A DNA stretch of 64,000 bases, taken from NCBI RefSeq assembly GCF_016804325.1, contig NZ_CP043627.1, positions 1,749,001 through 1,813,000 of the forward strand, given 5' to 3'. A model generated the notes under the pieces. That model searched no databases. It was not told where the DNA came from and saw only the letters and a list, made by a program, of their open reading frames with translations. The translations under genes were made by a program, and so were the position numbers. The first letter of the stretch is position 1; each line of letters opens with the position of its first letter. Source of the stretch: Methylobacterium aquaticum. GTDB taxonomy: Bacteria > Pseudomonadota > Alphaproteobacteria > Rhizobiales > Beijerinckiaceae. This document shows positions 19,991-28,684 of the stretch, one piece after another.

Positions 19991-20261
19991 TGTCCGGATC
20001 AAGGGAAAGGCGCGGGCTTCCCCTCTCCCCGCGGGCGGGGAGAGGGCTGCGTCTGCGTTCAGGAGATGCAGCGAGCTGCGAACCGCAGGTTCGCCGCGAG
20101 GGTGAGGGGGTGCTTCCGGAGGAGCCTCTTCCGGAAATACCCCCTCACCCTCGCTCCGGCTTTCGCCTGCGCTCCTTTCGCCCCCGGCAAGGGGGGGGCG
20201 AAAGCCTCTCCCCCGCCCGCGGGGAGAGGGGATTTCCTGCGCCTTTCCCTTGATCCGGACA
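19991..20261. repeat. Composite palindromic repeat, family B, copy 1
   Basis: A 271-bp element bounded by a perfect 23-bp inverted repeat beginning TGTCCGGATCAAGGGAAAGG (19991-20013 and 20239-20261). Inside are nested palindromes: CCTCTCCCCGCGGGCGGGGAGAGG, a CCCTCACCCTCG / CGAGGGTGAGGG pair, and a GGGGGCGAAAG segment. It fills the space between the monooxygenase 3' end and the guaB promoter side; the 469-base gap 19800-20268 holds no gene. Related copies occur at 39130 and 48821. Confidence 0.85.
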
Positions 20262-20268
20262 GCCCTGC

Positions 20269-21768
20269 TCACGCCGGCGTCAGAACGAACTCGGACCAGT
20301 CCGGCGTCCGCATCGCCCGCCGGTAGGCCACCACCGTGCCGGGCCAGAGCGCGACGTTGCGCCCTTGCGCATCCTGGTACCAGCTGGCGCAGCCGCCCTG
20401 CTGCCAGATGCTGGCCGACAGCCGCGCCTCGACCTCGGCGAGGTCGCGCGCCTGCGCCTCCGGCGTCGGCTCGATCGCCGCGAGGGTGCGCGCCTTCATC
20501 TCGGCGAGGCAGGCGAGCACGTACTCCACCTGCGCCTCGATCATCAGCACCACGGAGTTGTGGCCGAGGCCCGTATTCGGCCCGAGCAGCATGAAGAAGT
20601 TGGGAAAGCCCGCGACCGTCAGGCCGCGATGCGCCGCCACCCGCTCGCCCCAGGCCCGGGCCAGGATCAGCCCGTCGCGGCCGACCACCGGCACCCGGGC
20701 GAGCGAGGCGGTGACGTCGAAGCCGGTGGCCAGCACCAGCACGTCGAGGGGGTGGTGGCGGCCGTCCCGCATCGTCACGCCGTCCGGGGTGACCGTGCGG
20801 ATCGGGTCGGTCTCCAGCGTCACGGTCGGCCGGGTCAGGGCCGGGTAGTACTCGTCCGAGATCAGCACCCGCTTGCAGCCGAGGCGATAGGACGGGATGA
20901 GCTTGGCGCGCAGGGCGGGATCGGCGACCTGCTTGCGCAGGTGGTGCCGGCTCGCCGCCTCGGCCAGCCGCGTGAGGCCGGAGACCCGGGTGAAGCCCAG
21001 GGCCGCCCGCGCCTCCCGCGTCCAGAACTGGATCCCCCGCAAGAGCCGGCCCGCGGCGGGCAGGCGACGGAACAGGGACTGGAGGACCCGGCCGATTGGC
21101 CGGTCGTTGCGCGGCATCACCCAGGGCGGAGTGCGCTGGAACAGGGTGAGATGTCCCGCCTCGGGGGCGATGGCCGGCACGACCTGGATCGCGCTCGCCC
21201 CCGTGCCGATCACCCCGACGCGCCTGCCCTTCAGCGAGACGCCGTGGTCCCAGCCGGAGGTGTGGAAGAGCGGGCCGAGGAAGGTGTGCAGGCCGGGAAT
21301 CGCGGGAATCGCCGGGTGATGCAAAGCCCCCATGCCGGAGACCAGCACCCGGGCCTCCAGCGGGCCGCGCTCCGTCTCGACCCGCCACAGGGAGCGCGTC
21401 CCGTCCCAGACCGCGCCGGTGACGGCGGTGGAGAGGGCGATGTGCTTCTCCAAGTCGAACCGCGCGACCAGGTCGCGCAGATAGGCGGCGATCTCGGGCT
21501 GGCCGGCATAGGTGCGGGACCAGTCGGGCTTGGGGGCGAAGGACAGGGCGTAGAGATGGGCGGGGATGTCGCAGGCCGCGCCCGGATAGGTGTTCTCGTG
21601 CCAGGTGCCGCCGACCGCATCCGCCTTCTCGACCACCAGCAGGTCGTCGATGCCGGATTGCCGGCAGCGGATCGCCATGGCGAGACCGGAGAAGCCGGCC
21701 CCGATCACCAGCACGGCGAGGGGCTTCTTCGGCCAGGGCGGGGCGGGACGGGGCGGCGCCTCGGTCAC
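20269..21768 (-). CDS. Flavin-containing / Baeyer-Villiger-type monooxygenase
   Basis: A 499-residue FAD- and NADPH-dependent monooxygenase. It has the FAD loop VIGAGFSGLAMA, GGTWHENTYPGAACD, the Baeyer-Villiger fingerprint FLGPLFHTSGWD (FxGxxxHxxxWD), and the second Rossmann loop VGVIGTGASAIQ. Such enzymes turn ketones into esters or lactones with O2. The GTG start at 21768 overlaps the esterase stop by 4 bases. The operon order SDR, esterase, monooxygenase suggests alcohol oxidation to a ketone, oxygen insertion, then ester hydrolysis; the substrate is unknown. The 3' end abuts the family B repeat. Confidence 0.92.
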   Translation of the reverse strand: MTEAPPRPAPPWPKKPLAVLVIGAGFSGLAMAIRCRQSGIDDLLVVEKADAVGGTWHENTYPGAACDIPAHLYALSFAPKPDWSRTYAGQPEIAAYLRDLVARFDLEKHIALSTAVTGAVWDGTRSLWRVETERGPLEARVLVSGMGALHHPAIPAIPGLHTFLGPLFHTSGWDHGVSLKGRRVGVIGTGASAIQVVPAIAPEAGHLTLFQRTPPWVMPRNDRPIGRVLQSLFRRLPAAGRLLRGIQFWTREARAALGFTRVSGLTRLAEAASRHHLRKQVADPALRAKLIPSYRLGCKRVLISDEYYPALTRPTVTLETDPIRTVTPDGVTMRDGRHHPLDVLVLATGFDVTASLARVPVVGRDGLILARAWGERVAAHRGLTVAGFPNFFMLLGPNTGLGHNSVVLMIEAQVEYVLACLAEMKARTLAAIEPTPEAQARDLAEVEARLSASIWQQGGCASWYQDAQGRNVALWPGTVVAYRRAMRTPDWSEFVLTPA

Positions 21769-22670
21769 CTGACCGTCTCCGGCACTCGCGCGTCGTGGCT
21801 CTTCAGGAAGGTCGCGGCCTCGGAGAGGGAGCGGCGGGCCTCGGGCAGGAAGGTCTGGGCGAGCTGCCAGACATGCGGCACCACCGGCCAGACCGTCACG
21901 GTGGCGGAGACGCCCGCGGCCTTCGCCTTCTCGGCAAAGCGCACCGAATCGTCGCGCAGAACCTCGCGGGCGCCGACATGGAACAGCAGCGGCGGCAGCC
22001 CGGCGAGATCGCCGCGCAAGGGCGAGGCGAGCGGGTCGGTGGGATCGTGCCCGGCGAGATAGGCGTCGACCAGGCCCTGGAGCTTCGTGGGATCGAACAT
22101 CGCGTCGCGGCGGGCATTGGCGAGCATCGACGCGCCCTCGCCCAGCATGTCTGTCGAGGGCGAGAACAGCACGGCGGCGCTCGGCAGCGGCAGCCCGTCC
22201 CGGCGCGCCCGCAGCATCAGCGCGAGGGAGAGGTTGCCGCCGGCGGAATCCCCCGCGATGCCGGCGGGCCCGGCGGCCGCGAAGGCCGACCAGGCCGCCG
22301 CCGCGTCGTCGAGGGCGGCCGGGAACGGGTGCTCGGGAGCGAGACGGTAATCGGGGCAGAACACCCGGAAGCCCCGCAGCGCGAAGCCGCCGGTGACCGA
22401 CCGGTGGGTGCGGGGCGAGCAGGCGATGAAGCCGCCGCCATGCAGGTAGAACAGGCGCGGGGCATCCGCCGCGAGGTCGGGGCGCTCCGCCCACTCGCCC
22501 GGGATGCCGCCGACGCTGCCCTCGCGGAACACGATGCCGGGCGGCTCAGGGAACTTCGCCTGGTTCATGAGCCGCCGCACCGCCGCCACGTCGCCGCCGG
22601 TGCGGGCGAATTTCGGCTTCACCTGGAAGCGGACGATCCAGTCGAAGACGTGGGCGCGCAGGCTCGGCAT
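21765..22670 (-). CDS. Alpha/beta hydrolase, hormone-sensitive-lipase (GDXG) family esterase
   Basis: A 301-residue carboxylesterase with the oxyanion motif YLHGGGF, the nucleophile elbow GDSAGGN, the acid in REVLRDDS and the His in VVPHVWQL, the complete HSL-family catalytic triad. There is no signal peptide, so it is cytosolic. It is the middle gene of the SDR-esterase-monooxygenase operon: 3 bases after the SDR stop, and overlapping the monooxygenase start. It probably hydrolyses the ester or lactone made by the monooxygenase; this is inferred from context. Confidence 0.92.
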   Translation of the reverse strand: MPSLRAHVFDWIVRFQVKPKFARTGGDVAAVRRLMNQAKFPEPPGIVFREGSVGGIPGEWAERPDLAADAPRLFYLHGGGFIACSPRTHRSVTGGFALRGFRVFCPDYRLAPEHPFPAALDDAAAAWSAFAAAGPAGIAGDSAGGNLSLALMLRARRDGLPLPSAAVLFSPSTDMLGEGASMLANARRDAMFDPTKLQGLVDAYLAGHDPTDPLASPLRGDLAGLPPLLFHVGAREVLRDDSVRFAEKAKAAGVSATVTVWPVVPHVWQLAQTFLPEARRSLSEAATFLKSHDARVPETVR

Positions 22671-22673
22671 GCT

Positions 22674-23492
22674 CTACTCCATGGCACGGGCGATCAGCGA
22701 CCAGTAGCGCACCGGCATCAGGCGCTGGATCAGCGTGACCTGGGCGGCGTCGCGCCCGACGATGATGCGGGGTTCCCGCCGGGCGATGCCGCGCAGGATG
22801 CGCGCGGCCGCCGCCTCGGGGCTCGAGCGCAGGTAGCGCTCGGCGGCGGCTTTGCCACTCTCGACCTCGGCGGGATCGAGGCGCGGGCCGGCGCGGGCGT
22901 TGCGGGCGATCGCGGTCGCGACCCCGCCCGGATGCACCACGCTGATTCCGAGGGCTGTGCCGGCATATTCGTGCCGCAGGGCCTCGGAGAAGCCGCGCAC
23001 CGCGAACTTGCTCGCCGCGTAGGCCGTCTGGCCCGGCGGGGCGACGATGCCGTAGAGGCTCGACAGGTTGACGATCTGCGCCGCCGGCCGGCTCTCCAGC
23101 TGGGGCAGGAAGGCGTGGGTCATCCGCACCACGGCGCGGAAGTTCACGTCCATCAGCCAGTCGAAATCGGCGAGCTCGACATCGGCGAAGCGGCCGGCGA
23201 GCGCCACGCCGGCATTGTTGATCAGGAGATCGAGGGGCCCGTGCCGGCCTGAGACCGCGTCGGGCAGGGCGGCGATGCGGTCGGCCTCCGTGAGGTCGAA
23301 GCAATGGGCATCGACCTCGCGCCCGAGCGCCCGCACGGCGGCCGCGCTGCGGGAAAGGCCGTCGGGATCGCGGTCGACGAGGACGAGGCGGGCCCCTTCG
23401 CGGGCAAGGCCCACGGCGAGGGCCGCACCGATGCCGCTGCCGGCCCCGGTGACCAGGGCCAGCCTGTCGTGCAGTGGGAAGGCGTCCGCCAA
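22674..23492 (-). CDS. SDR family NAD(P)-dependent oxidoreductase
   Basis: A 272-residue classical short-chain dehydrogenase: cofactor loop VTGAGSGIGAALA, acidic LVLVDRD, NNAGVAL, catalytic Ser in SSLYGIV and YAASKFAV with the catalytic Tyr and Lys. The PGGVATAIARNARAG segment after the active site is family-typical. The start is a TTG at 23492. First gene of the operon with the esterase and monooxygenase, the combination often seen in ketone or steroid-like degradation units. Confidence 0.9.
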   Translation of the reverse strand: MADAFPLHDRLALVTGAGSGIGAALAVGLAREGARLVLVDRDPDGLSRSAAAVRALGREVDAHCFDLTEADRIAALPDAVSGRHGPLDLLINNAGVALAGRFADVELADFDWLMDVNFRAVVRMTHAFLPQLESRPAAQIVNLSSLYGIVAPPGQTAYAASKFAVRGFSEALRHEYAGTALGISVVHPGGVATAIARNARAGPRLDPAEVESGKAAAERYLRSSPEAAAARILRGIARREPRIIVGRDAAQVTLIQRLMPVRYWSLIARAME

Positions 23493-23643
23493 CAGCTCGC
23501 TCCGTCCGGCCCCGTCGCGATGGAATCGCCCGGACCGGCCGTGAGCGCAAGGGGCGGTGGAAACGGGACCCTCCGACCTCGGAGCCCATTTCAGCGCGAC
23601 AGGATCTCAAATGATTGGGAATACTGGGAAATCCTACCCTTGT

Positions 23644-23762
23644 ACCTCATCCTGAGGTGCCGCGTAGCGGCCTCGAAGGAGGGCTCCAGAAGCCTCTGCG
23701 ACTCCTGGAGCCCTCCTTCGAGGTCAGTCGATCTTTGATCGACTGACACCTCAGGATGAGGT
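23644..23762. repeat. Three-hairpin palindromic repeat, family C, copy 1
   Basis: Outer arms ACCTCATCCTGAGGTG (23644-23659, itself a palindrome) and CACCTCAGGATGAGGT (23747-23762); an inner perfect hairpin CCTCGAAGGAGGGCTCCAG at 23671-23689 with its complement at 23705-23723; and a third hairpin around TCAGTCGATC/GATCGACTGA at 23724-23746. It lies between the 3' end of minE and the 5' side of the SDR operon. The 335-base gap holds no gene. Four more copies occur at 34361, 36044, 44087 and 61773. Confidence 0.9.
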
Positions 23763-23827
23763 GCAAGGGTGGGATATTCCGCAGCTTCCGTCAGATCTCC
23801 GGAGTGAAATCCGATCGAACAGGCGCG

Positions 23828-24088
23828 TCACGCCGCCCGGTGGATCGCCTTCGGCAGCTCGACGTCGATCTCCAGGGTCGAGACCGAGTTGCCCCGCTCC
23901 ATGGTGATCTTCACCTTGTCCTGGTCGATGGCGACGTGCTTGGCGATCACCGCCAGGATCTCCTCGCGCAGGACCGCCACCAGGTCGGAATTGCCGAAGG
24001 CGGTGCGCTCGTGGGCCAGCAGGATCTGAAGGCGCTCGCGCGCCACCGGCGCCGTCCCGCGCCGCGACAGGAAACTCAGCAGGTTCAT
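23828..24088 (-). CDS. minE: Cell division topological specificity factor MinE
   Basis: An 86-residue peripheral membrane protein that stimulates MinD ATPase and drives Min oscillation. It shows the family order: N-terminal membrane-targeting helix [10 protein letters not shown], the anti-MinCD segment [14 protein letters not shown], then the dimerisation domain [21 protein letters not shown] with [21 protein letters not shown]. Its start overlaps the minD stop by 4 bases (ATGA), so it is coupled to minD. Confidence 0.96.
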   Translation of the reverse strand: MNLLSFLSRRGTAPVARERLQILLAHERTAFGNSDLVAVLREEILAVIAKHVAIDQDKVKITMERGNSVSTLEIDVELPKAIHRAA

Positions 24089-24900
24089 GCCGCCCTCCGG
24101 GGGAAGAGTTTGCCCAGGAGCGAGCGCTTCTCGCTCGGGACGATCATCTCGACCGTCTCGCCCTTCAGGCGGCGCACGGCGTCGGCATAGGCCCGGGCCG
24201 GTGCGCTCTGGGGCGCGTTGAGCGTCACGGGGCTGCCGAGGTTCGAGGCCTTCAGCACCTCCTCGCTCTCCGGGATCACGGCGAGCAGCGGGATCGACAG
24301 GATCTCCAGGACGTCGTCGATCTTCAGCATCTCGCCGCGCTCGGCCCGGCTGGGGTCGTAGCGGGTGAGGATCAGGTGCTTGTCGAGCCGCTCGCCGTTC
24401 TTCGCGCGCTCGGTCTTGGAATCGAGCAGCCCGATGATGCGGTCGGAATCGCGCACCGAGGAGACCTCGGGGTTGGTCACGACGACCGCGATGTCGGCGT
24501 GGCGCATGGCGAGCGTCGCCCCGCGCTCGATGCCGGCCGGGCTGTCGCAGATCACCCAGTCGAATTTTTCACGAAGCTCGCCGATGACGCGGGCGACGCC
24601 CTCGTCGGTGAGCGCGTCCTTGTCGCGGGTCTGCGAGGCGGGCAGCAGCGAGAGGGTGTCGAGGCGCTTGTCGCGGATCAGCGCCTGGGGCAGCTTGGCG
24701 TCGCCCTGGACGACGTTGATGAGATCGTAGACGACCCGGCGCTCGGCGCCCATGATGAGGTCGAGGTTGCGCAGGCCCACGTCGAAATCGACGACGCAGA
24801 CGTTCTGACCGGCCTGGGCGAGGGCGGCCCCCAAGGCCGCGGTCGTGGTGGTCTTGCCCACCCCGCCCTTGCCGGACGTCACCACTATGATCTTGGCCAT
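24085..24900 (-). CDS. minD: Septum site-determining ATPase MinD
   Basis: A 271-residue deviant-Walker ATPase that recruits MinC to the membrane and prevents polar septation. The KGGVGKTT Walker A appears as [19 protein letters not shown], followed by [17 protein letters not shown] and [12 protein letters not shown]. The C-terminal region [15 protein letters not shown] resembles the amphipathic membrane-targeting helix. It is the middle gene of minCDE, 144 bases after minC, so it may also have its own promoter. Confidence 0.97.
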   Translation of the reverse strand: MAKIIVVTSGKGGVGKTTTTAALGAALAQAGQNVCVVDFDVGLRNLDLIMGAERRVVYDLINVVQGDAKLPQALIRDKRLDTLSLLPASQTRDKDALTDEGVARVIGELREKFDWVICDSPAGIERGATLAMRHADIAVVVTNPEVSSVRDSDRIIGLLDSKTERAKNGERLDKHLILTRYDPSRAERGEMLKIDDVLEILSIPLLAVIPESEEVLKASNLGSPVTLNAPQSAPARAYADAVRRLKGETVEMIVPSEKRSLLGKLFPRRAA

Positions 24901-25044
24901 CGAGAGTGCTCCCCCGAATCATCGGGCTGGGGCGGCGTCCCGGGATCCGGGCCGCGCGCTCACGGGATTTTTAGGATCGTCTCGCCGGGCGGGCCGGGGC
25001 GCGAAGCGCCCGCGACGGCCTGCCCGGCCGCGGTGTCGTCAGGG

Positions 25045-25872
25045 TCAGTCGAGGGCGGCCATGCGGAGGGTGTCCCCGTCGAGCCAGACCTGGACCGCCT
25101 TCTTGCGCAGCTTCGGATCGGTGGTGTCGGCGGTGCGGAACAGGCCGTCGATGCCGATCAGCTCGGGCTCGAACTTGCGGCAGCAGATGCGGGCCCGGGG
25201 ATTGCCGCCCGCACCCGCGATGGCGCGGCCGCGCAGGGCCCCGTAGATGTGGATCGAGCCGCCGGCCAGGATCTCGGCGCCGGAGGCGACCGAGCCCATC
25301 ACCGTCACGTCCCCTTCCGGGTGATAGACCGACTGGCCGGAGCGCAGCGGGGTCTCGAGGACGAGGGAGTTCGGCTTGCGCGGCTCCGGCGGCTTGACGG
25401 GCTCGGCCTTGACCTCGGGGGCCTTGACCTCGAGGGCTTGCGGCTCCGCCATCTCGGCCGGCCGGCCGCCGCTGAGGAGCGGCGGCAGCGCCGGGTCGAG
25501 CCAGGCCGGCTCGGCCTTCTCGACACCCATGATGCGGATGCCGCGCTGCTTGAGCTCGTCGACGAGGCCGGCGATGTCGGGCGTCGCCGCCGCGGCAGGC
25601 GCGTCGCCCTCGGCGGGCTCGGGCGCCTCGGGACCGGCCGCGTCTCCCCGGAGGGGATCCTTGGCCAGGCCCGAGACGTCCAGGATCACGGCACGCTCGG
25701 AGAAGAGCGTCGGCGAGCGCTGCACCAGGGCATCCAGGTGCGAGAACCAGTCGCCGAGCGGCGTCTCCGGCGCGAGCACGAGCGCCCGGAAGGAGCGGCC
25801 GCGCAGCGGGAGGGAGGGGCGAGTGAGGCTGATGCTGGTCACGGCGGTTGACGAGTTGTTACCGGACGCCAT
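25045..25872 (-). CDS. minC: Septum formation inhibitor MinC
   Basis: A 275-residue inhibitor of FtsZ polymerisation. The N-terminal domain (to about residue 105) carries FRALVLAPETPLGDWFSHLDALVQRSP. A Pro/Glu/Lys-rich linker follows, then the C-terminal beta-helix with RSGQSVYHPEGDVTVMGSVASGAEILAGGSIHIYGALRG (spread over about residues 185-225), which binds MinD and dimerises. The order minC-minD-minE is the usual one. It is divergent from the MFS gene, with 244 bases between. Confidence 0.94.
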   Translation of the reverse strand: MASGNNSSTAVTSISLTRPSLPLRGRSFRALVLAPETPLGDWFSHLDALVQRSPTLFSERAVILDVSGLAKDPLRGDAAGPEAPEPAEGDAPAAAATPDIAGLVDELKQRGIRIMGVEKAEPAWLDPALPPLLSGGRPAEMAEPQALEVKAPEVKAEPVKPPEPRKPNSLVLETPLRSGQSVYHPEGDVTVMGSVASGAEILAGGSIHIYGALRGRAIAGAGGNPRARICCRKFEPELIGIDGLFRTADTTDPKLRKKAVQVWLDGDTLRMAALD

Positions 25873-26116
25873 GAAGCGCGCAGCGTGGTTACCGGATCGT
25901 TAATGACGCCGGCGCGCCCGAGAATTCATCCGGGGACGGGCCGTCGGGGCACAGGGGGGCGCAAGCCTGGCGGGAGACCGGCCACCGGCCGCGCCGCGCG
26001 GCCGCCCTTGCGGACCGGGGAGCGCCCCCGTAATCTGCAAGCCACTGTACGAAAAGAAGAATTAGTGTGATTCCAAAGTACCGCCCGGTTCCCTCGGCAC
26101 GCGGGCTCCCCCCGCG

Positions 26117-27367
26117 GTGAGCCAGGCCGCCGCGATCCGCCACGCCCACGGCCTCCTCGCCGGGTGGCGCCCGCTCGCCCCGTTCTTCTGCCTGTACGTG
26201 ACCTTCGGGGCCACGCTCGGCTTCCTGTCGGGCGGGGCGCCGCTGATCCTGCGGGCGCGGGGGCTCGACCTCGGCGGCGTCGGGCTGTTGCAGCTCATCA
26301 ACCTGCCGGTCGGGCTGACCTTCCTGTGGGCGGCTCTGCTCGACCGGGTGCGCCTGCCGTTTCTCGGCCGCCGCCTCGGCTGGATCGTCGCGGCGCAGGG
26401 GGCCACGGTGGCGCTGCTCATGGGTCTGAGCTTCGGCGAGCATTGGCCGCTGCCGGCCCTGCTGGCGCTCGCCGTCGCAGCCTGCGCCTGCGTCGCCACC
26501 ATGGACATCGCGCTCGAAGCCCTGGTGGTCGAGACCGTGCCGGCCGAGCGCCGGGCCTTCGTCGCCTCGGCCAAGCTCTGCGGCGGATCGCTCGGGGGCA
26601 TCCTGGGCGTCGGCGTGCTGGTCGGCTCCTACGATGTCCTGGGCTGGCCGGCGGCGCTGCTCGCCTGCGCGGCCCTCGACGCGCTCTGCCTCCTGCCGAT
26701 CCTCGCCTATCCGGAGGCGCGGCTGCAGGGGCAAGGGGGGCCGTCGGAGCGCCGGTCGGGCGGGTTCGCGCGCCTGCGCGTGCTCACCGGCCGCATCGCG
26801 GCGCTCGGGGCCTATTTCGCCGCCGCCTACCTCATCGGCGGGCCCAACACCCTGGCGCTGCTCGATCTCGGGGTGCCGCTCGCCCGGGTCGGCTTCCTCA
26901 CCGGCACGGTCCTGCCGGCGGTCAACCTGGTGATGGCGGTGATGGCCGGCGGCCTCGCCGCCCGGTTCGGCACCGTGCGGCTGGTCGCGGTCGGCGGGGT
27001 CGGCGTACTCGCCGCCGGCGGGCTGATGGCGGCTTCCTGCGCGCTGCGCTCGGCGGACCTCGCCGTCACCGCCACGATCCTGAACTTCGTCTTCGGCGGC
27101 TTCCTCGGGGTGCCGGTGTTCAACATGATCTATCGCTGGTCGCAGGGGCCGCGGCCCGCCACCGATTACGCGCTCCTGTTCGGCGCCGCCTTCTTCGCCG
27201 CGATGCCGCTGCGCGTCGCCGCCCCGGCGCTCGCCGGCTGGGCCGGCTGGCCGGGCTACTTTGCCGCCACGCTGCCGCTCTACGCCGCCGCCCTGGCCTG
27301 GCTGGCGCTGACGATCGCCCGCACCCTGCGGGCCGACCGGACGGCGGGACGGGGGACCGCGCGATGA
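26117..27367 (+). CDS. MFS transporter, RhtX/FptX-like (probable siderophore uptake)
   Basis: A 416-residue inner-membrane carrier with about twelve hydrophobic segments. It begins HGLLAGWRPLAPFFCLYVTFG after a GTG start at 26117 and has PAERRAFVASAKLCGGSLGG and NFVFGGFLGVPVFNMIYRW, which recall RhtX/FptX- and AmpG-like carriers of siderophores. The assignment is strengthened by a 4-base overlap with the FhuF-type iron reductase, the pairing expected for import of a ferric siderophore followed by reduction. Outer-membrane receptor and TonB genes are not in the window. A Fur-like operator was not identified in the upstream 244 bases. Confidence 0.75.
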   Translation: MSQAAAIRHAHGLLAGWRPLAPFFCLYVTFGATLGFLSGGAPLILRARGLDLGGVGLLQLINLPVGLTFLWAALLDRVRLPFLGRRLGWIVAAQGATVALLMGLSFGEHWPLPALLALAVAACACVATMDIALEALVVETVPAERRAFVASAKLCGGSLGGILGVGVLVGSYDVLGWPAALLACAALDALCLLPILAYPEARLQGQGGPSERRSGGFARLRVLTGRIAALGAYFAAAYLIGGPNTLALLDLGVPLARVGFLTGTVLPAVNLVMAVMAGGLAARFGTVRLVAVGGVGVLAAGGLMAASCALRSADLAVTATILNFVFGGFLGVPVFNMIYRWSQGPRPATDYALLFGAAFFAAMPLRVAAPALAGWAGWPGYFAATLPLYAAALAWLALTIARTLRADRTAGRGTAR

Positions 27368-28062
27368 TCCCCGACCTCGCCCGCCACATCCCGGCCTCCC
27401 TCGGCACCTACCGCGACGGGGTGGCGGCCGATTGCGCGGGCCGCGCGGCGACGCCGCTCTCCTCCTTGAGCGATCCCGCGGTGTTCGACGCCACGCTCTC
27501 CGCCTTCGAGGCCGGGCTCGGCTCAAGCGCCGGTGCGGTCGACCGGCGGGCGCTGGTCTCGTACTGGAGCCAGTTCTACCTCGCGCCGCTCGCCACCCCG
27601 GCGATGACGGCGCTCGTGCGCCTCGGCCAGCCGCTGCCGCTCACCTTCGCGACGACGCGCCTCGAACTCGACGGGGCGGGCCGCCCGGCCCGCTTCCTGG
27701 TGCAGCCCGGGGCGCCGGAGGGCGGTTCCCCCGGGCTCGCGGGCCTGATCGAGGACCATCTGCGGCCCTTCGTCGAGTTGTGCCGGGCGCAATGCGGCAT
27801 CGCCCCCCGGGTGATCTGGGGCAACGCGGCGGTGATCCTCGACTACGTCGCGCGCGAGCTCGGCGAGCCCGAGACCCTGGCCCGCCCGGAGGTGGCGACC
27901 TGCCTCGGCTGGTGCGGCGGGCCGGCTTGCGCGTTGAGCCCGCTCGCCCGGGCCCTGTGCGACCGGCGGCGGCGCACCTGCTGCCTGCGCCAGCGCCTGC
28001 CGGGGGTGCCGTCATGCGGGGAACTGTGTCCTATCGCACAACAAAAAATATCCATTTTTTAA
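27364..28062 (+). CDS. fhuF: FhuF-like siderophore-iron reductase [2Fe-2S]
   Basis: A 232-residue cytosolic reductase that releases iron from ferric siderophores. The N-terminal part (SYWSQFYLAPLATPAMTALV, PVQ-like FLVQPGAPEGG) matches the FhuF fold, and the C-terminal RRTCCLRQRLPGVPSCGELCP holds the CC-x(10)-C-x3-C cluster ligands. The last eight residues (AQQKISIF) and stop are coded by AT-rich sequence, unlike the rest, so the original 3' tip seems to have been replaced by DNA of the adjacent island. It overlaps the MFS gene by 4 bases. Confidence 0.85.
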   Translation: MIPDLARHIPASLGTYRDGVAADCAGRAATPLSSLSDPAVFDATLSAFEAGLGSSAGAVDRRALVSYWSQFYLAPLATPAMTALVRLGQPLPLTFATTRLELDGAGRPARFLVQPGAPEGGSPGLAGLIEDHLRPFVELCRAQCGIAPRVIWGNAAVILDYVARELGEPETLARPEVATCLGWCGGPACALSPLARALCDRRRRTCCLRQRLPGVPSCGELCPIAQQKISIF

Positions 28063-28157
28063 AGCAATTTTACTTGCGGACGTTAATTATTTCTCCAGCT
28101 GCCGTATTAATGTCAATTTTTTATTTCGATTCAATTCTCTTGGTGGCTGACGCCAAT

Positions 28158-28682
28158 TCATCCTATATCGTATTCGCTCTGAAACAGCGCATGAGTTCTT
28201 TTGATAATCATCATAAGTGTGAGCATAAAATGAGTATAGCAAACAAATGATATTATTTTGCTTACGCATTCGTTAATATCAAAAACGAACATAATTATAT
28301 AAGTAGTCAAATAAATACATGATACAACAATTAGGTACGAAATGTTTGTATTTAGCTGACTCAATAGTAATTTCCTTTCGGCAATTTTTTCCTCCTGAAT
28401 ATTATCTAATATTTCATCGCCGATCTTTGCCCAATTACGTTGAAATACGCTAAATATCGCGACTTGTATATTTAAAAGAAGTGCTATAAATATACCAAAA
28501 AAGGTTATGGATAAATTATAGAAATCCTTCCCGGTTTTTACGTCTAAGAATGTAGATGCGAATCCAAAAAAAATAGGAACTCCTAAAAATGTTATAAAAT
28601 CTATCGGCGAAAAATTATCATTATCTACAGTTTTTAATGTGCAGTAATGATCCTTTATTATATGGAGCACGCCTATTTTCAC
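28158..28682 (-). CDS. Four-helix membrane protein of AT-rich two-gene unit, unknown function
   Basis: A 174-residue protein with four predicted membrane segments (FITFLGVPIFFGFASTFL, LSITFFGIFIALLLNIQVAIF, YLIVVSCIYLTTYIIMFVF, FVCYTHFMLTLMMII) and a charged cytoplasmic loop between helices 2 and 3 (NIQEEKIAERKLLL). Start is GTG 28682 with AAGGAG seven bases upstream; that site is formed by the last codons of the upstream gene, so translation is coupled (2-base gap). Codon use is strongly AT-biased compared with flanks. The soluble-plus-membrane pair recalls defence effectors such as Kiwa by layout only; no sequence match was recognised. Confidence 0.8.
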   Translation of the reverse strand: MKIGVLHIIKDHYCTLKTVDNDNFSPIDFITFLGVPIFFGFASTFLDVKTGKDFYNLSITFFGIFIALLLNIQVAIFSVFQRNWAKIGDEILDNIQEEKIAERKLLLSQLNTNISYLIVVSCIYLTTYIIMFVFDINECVSKIISFVCYTHFMLTLMMIIKRTHALFQSEYDIG

Positions 28683-28684
28683 AA

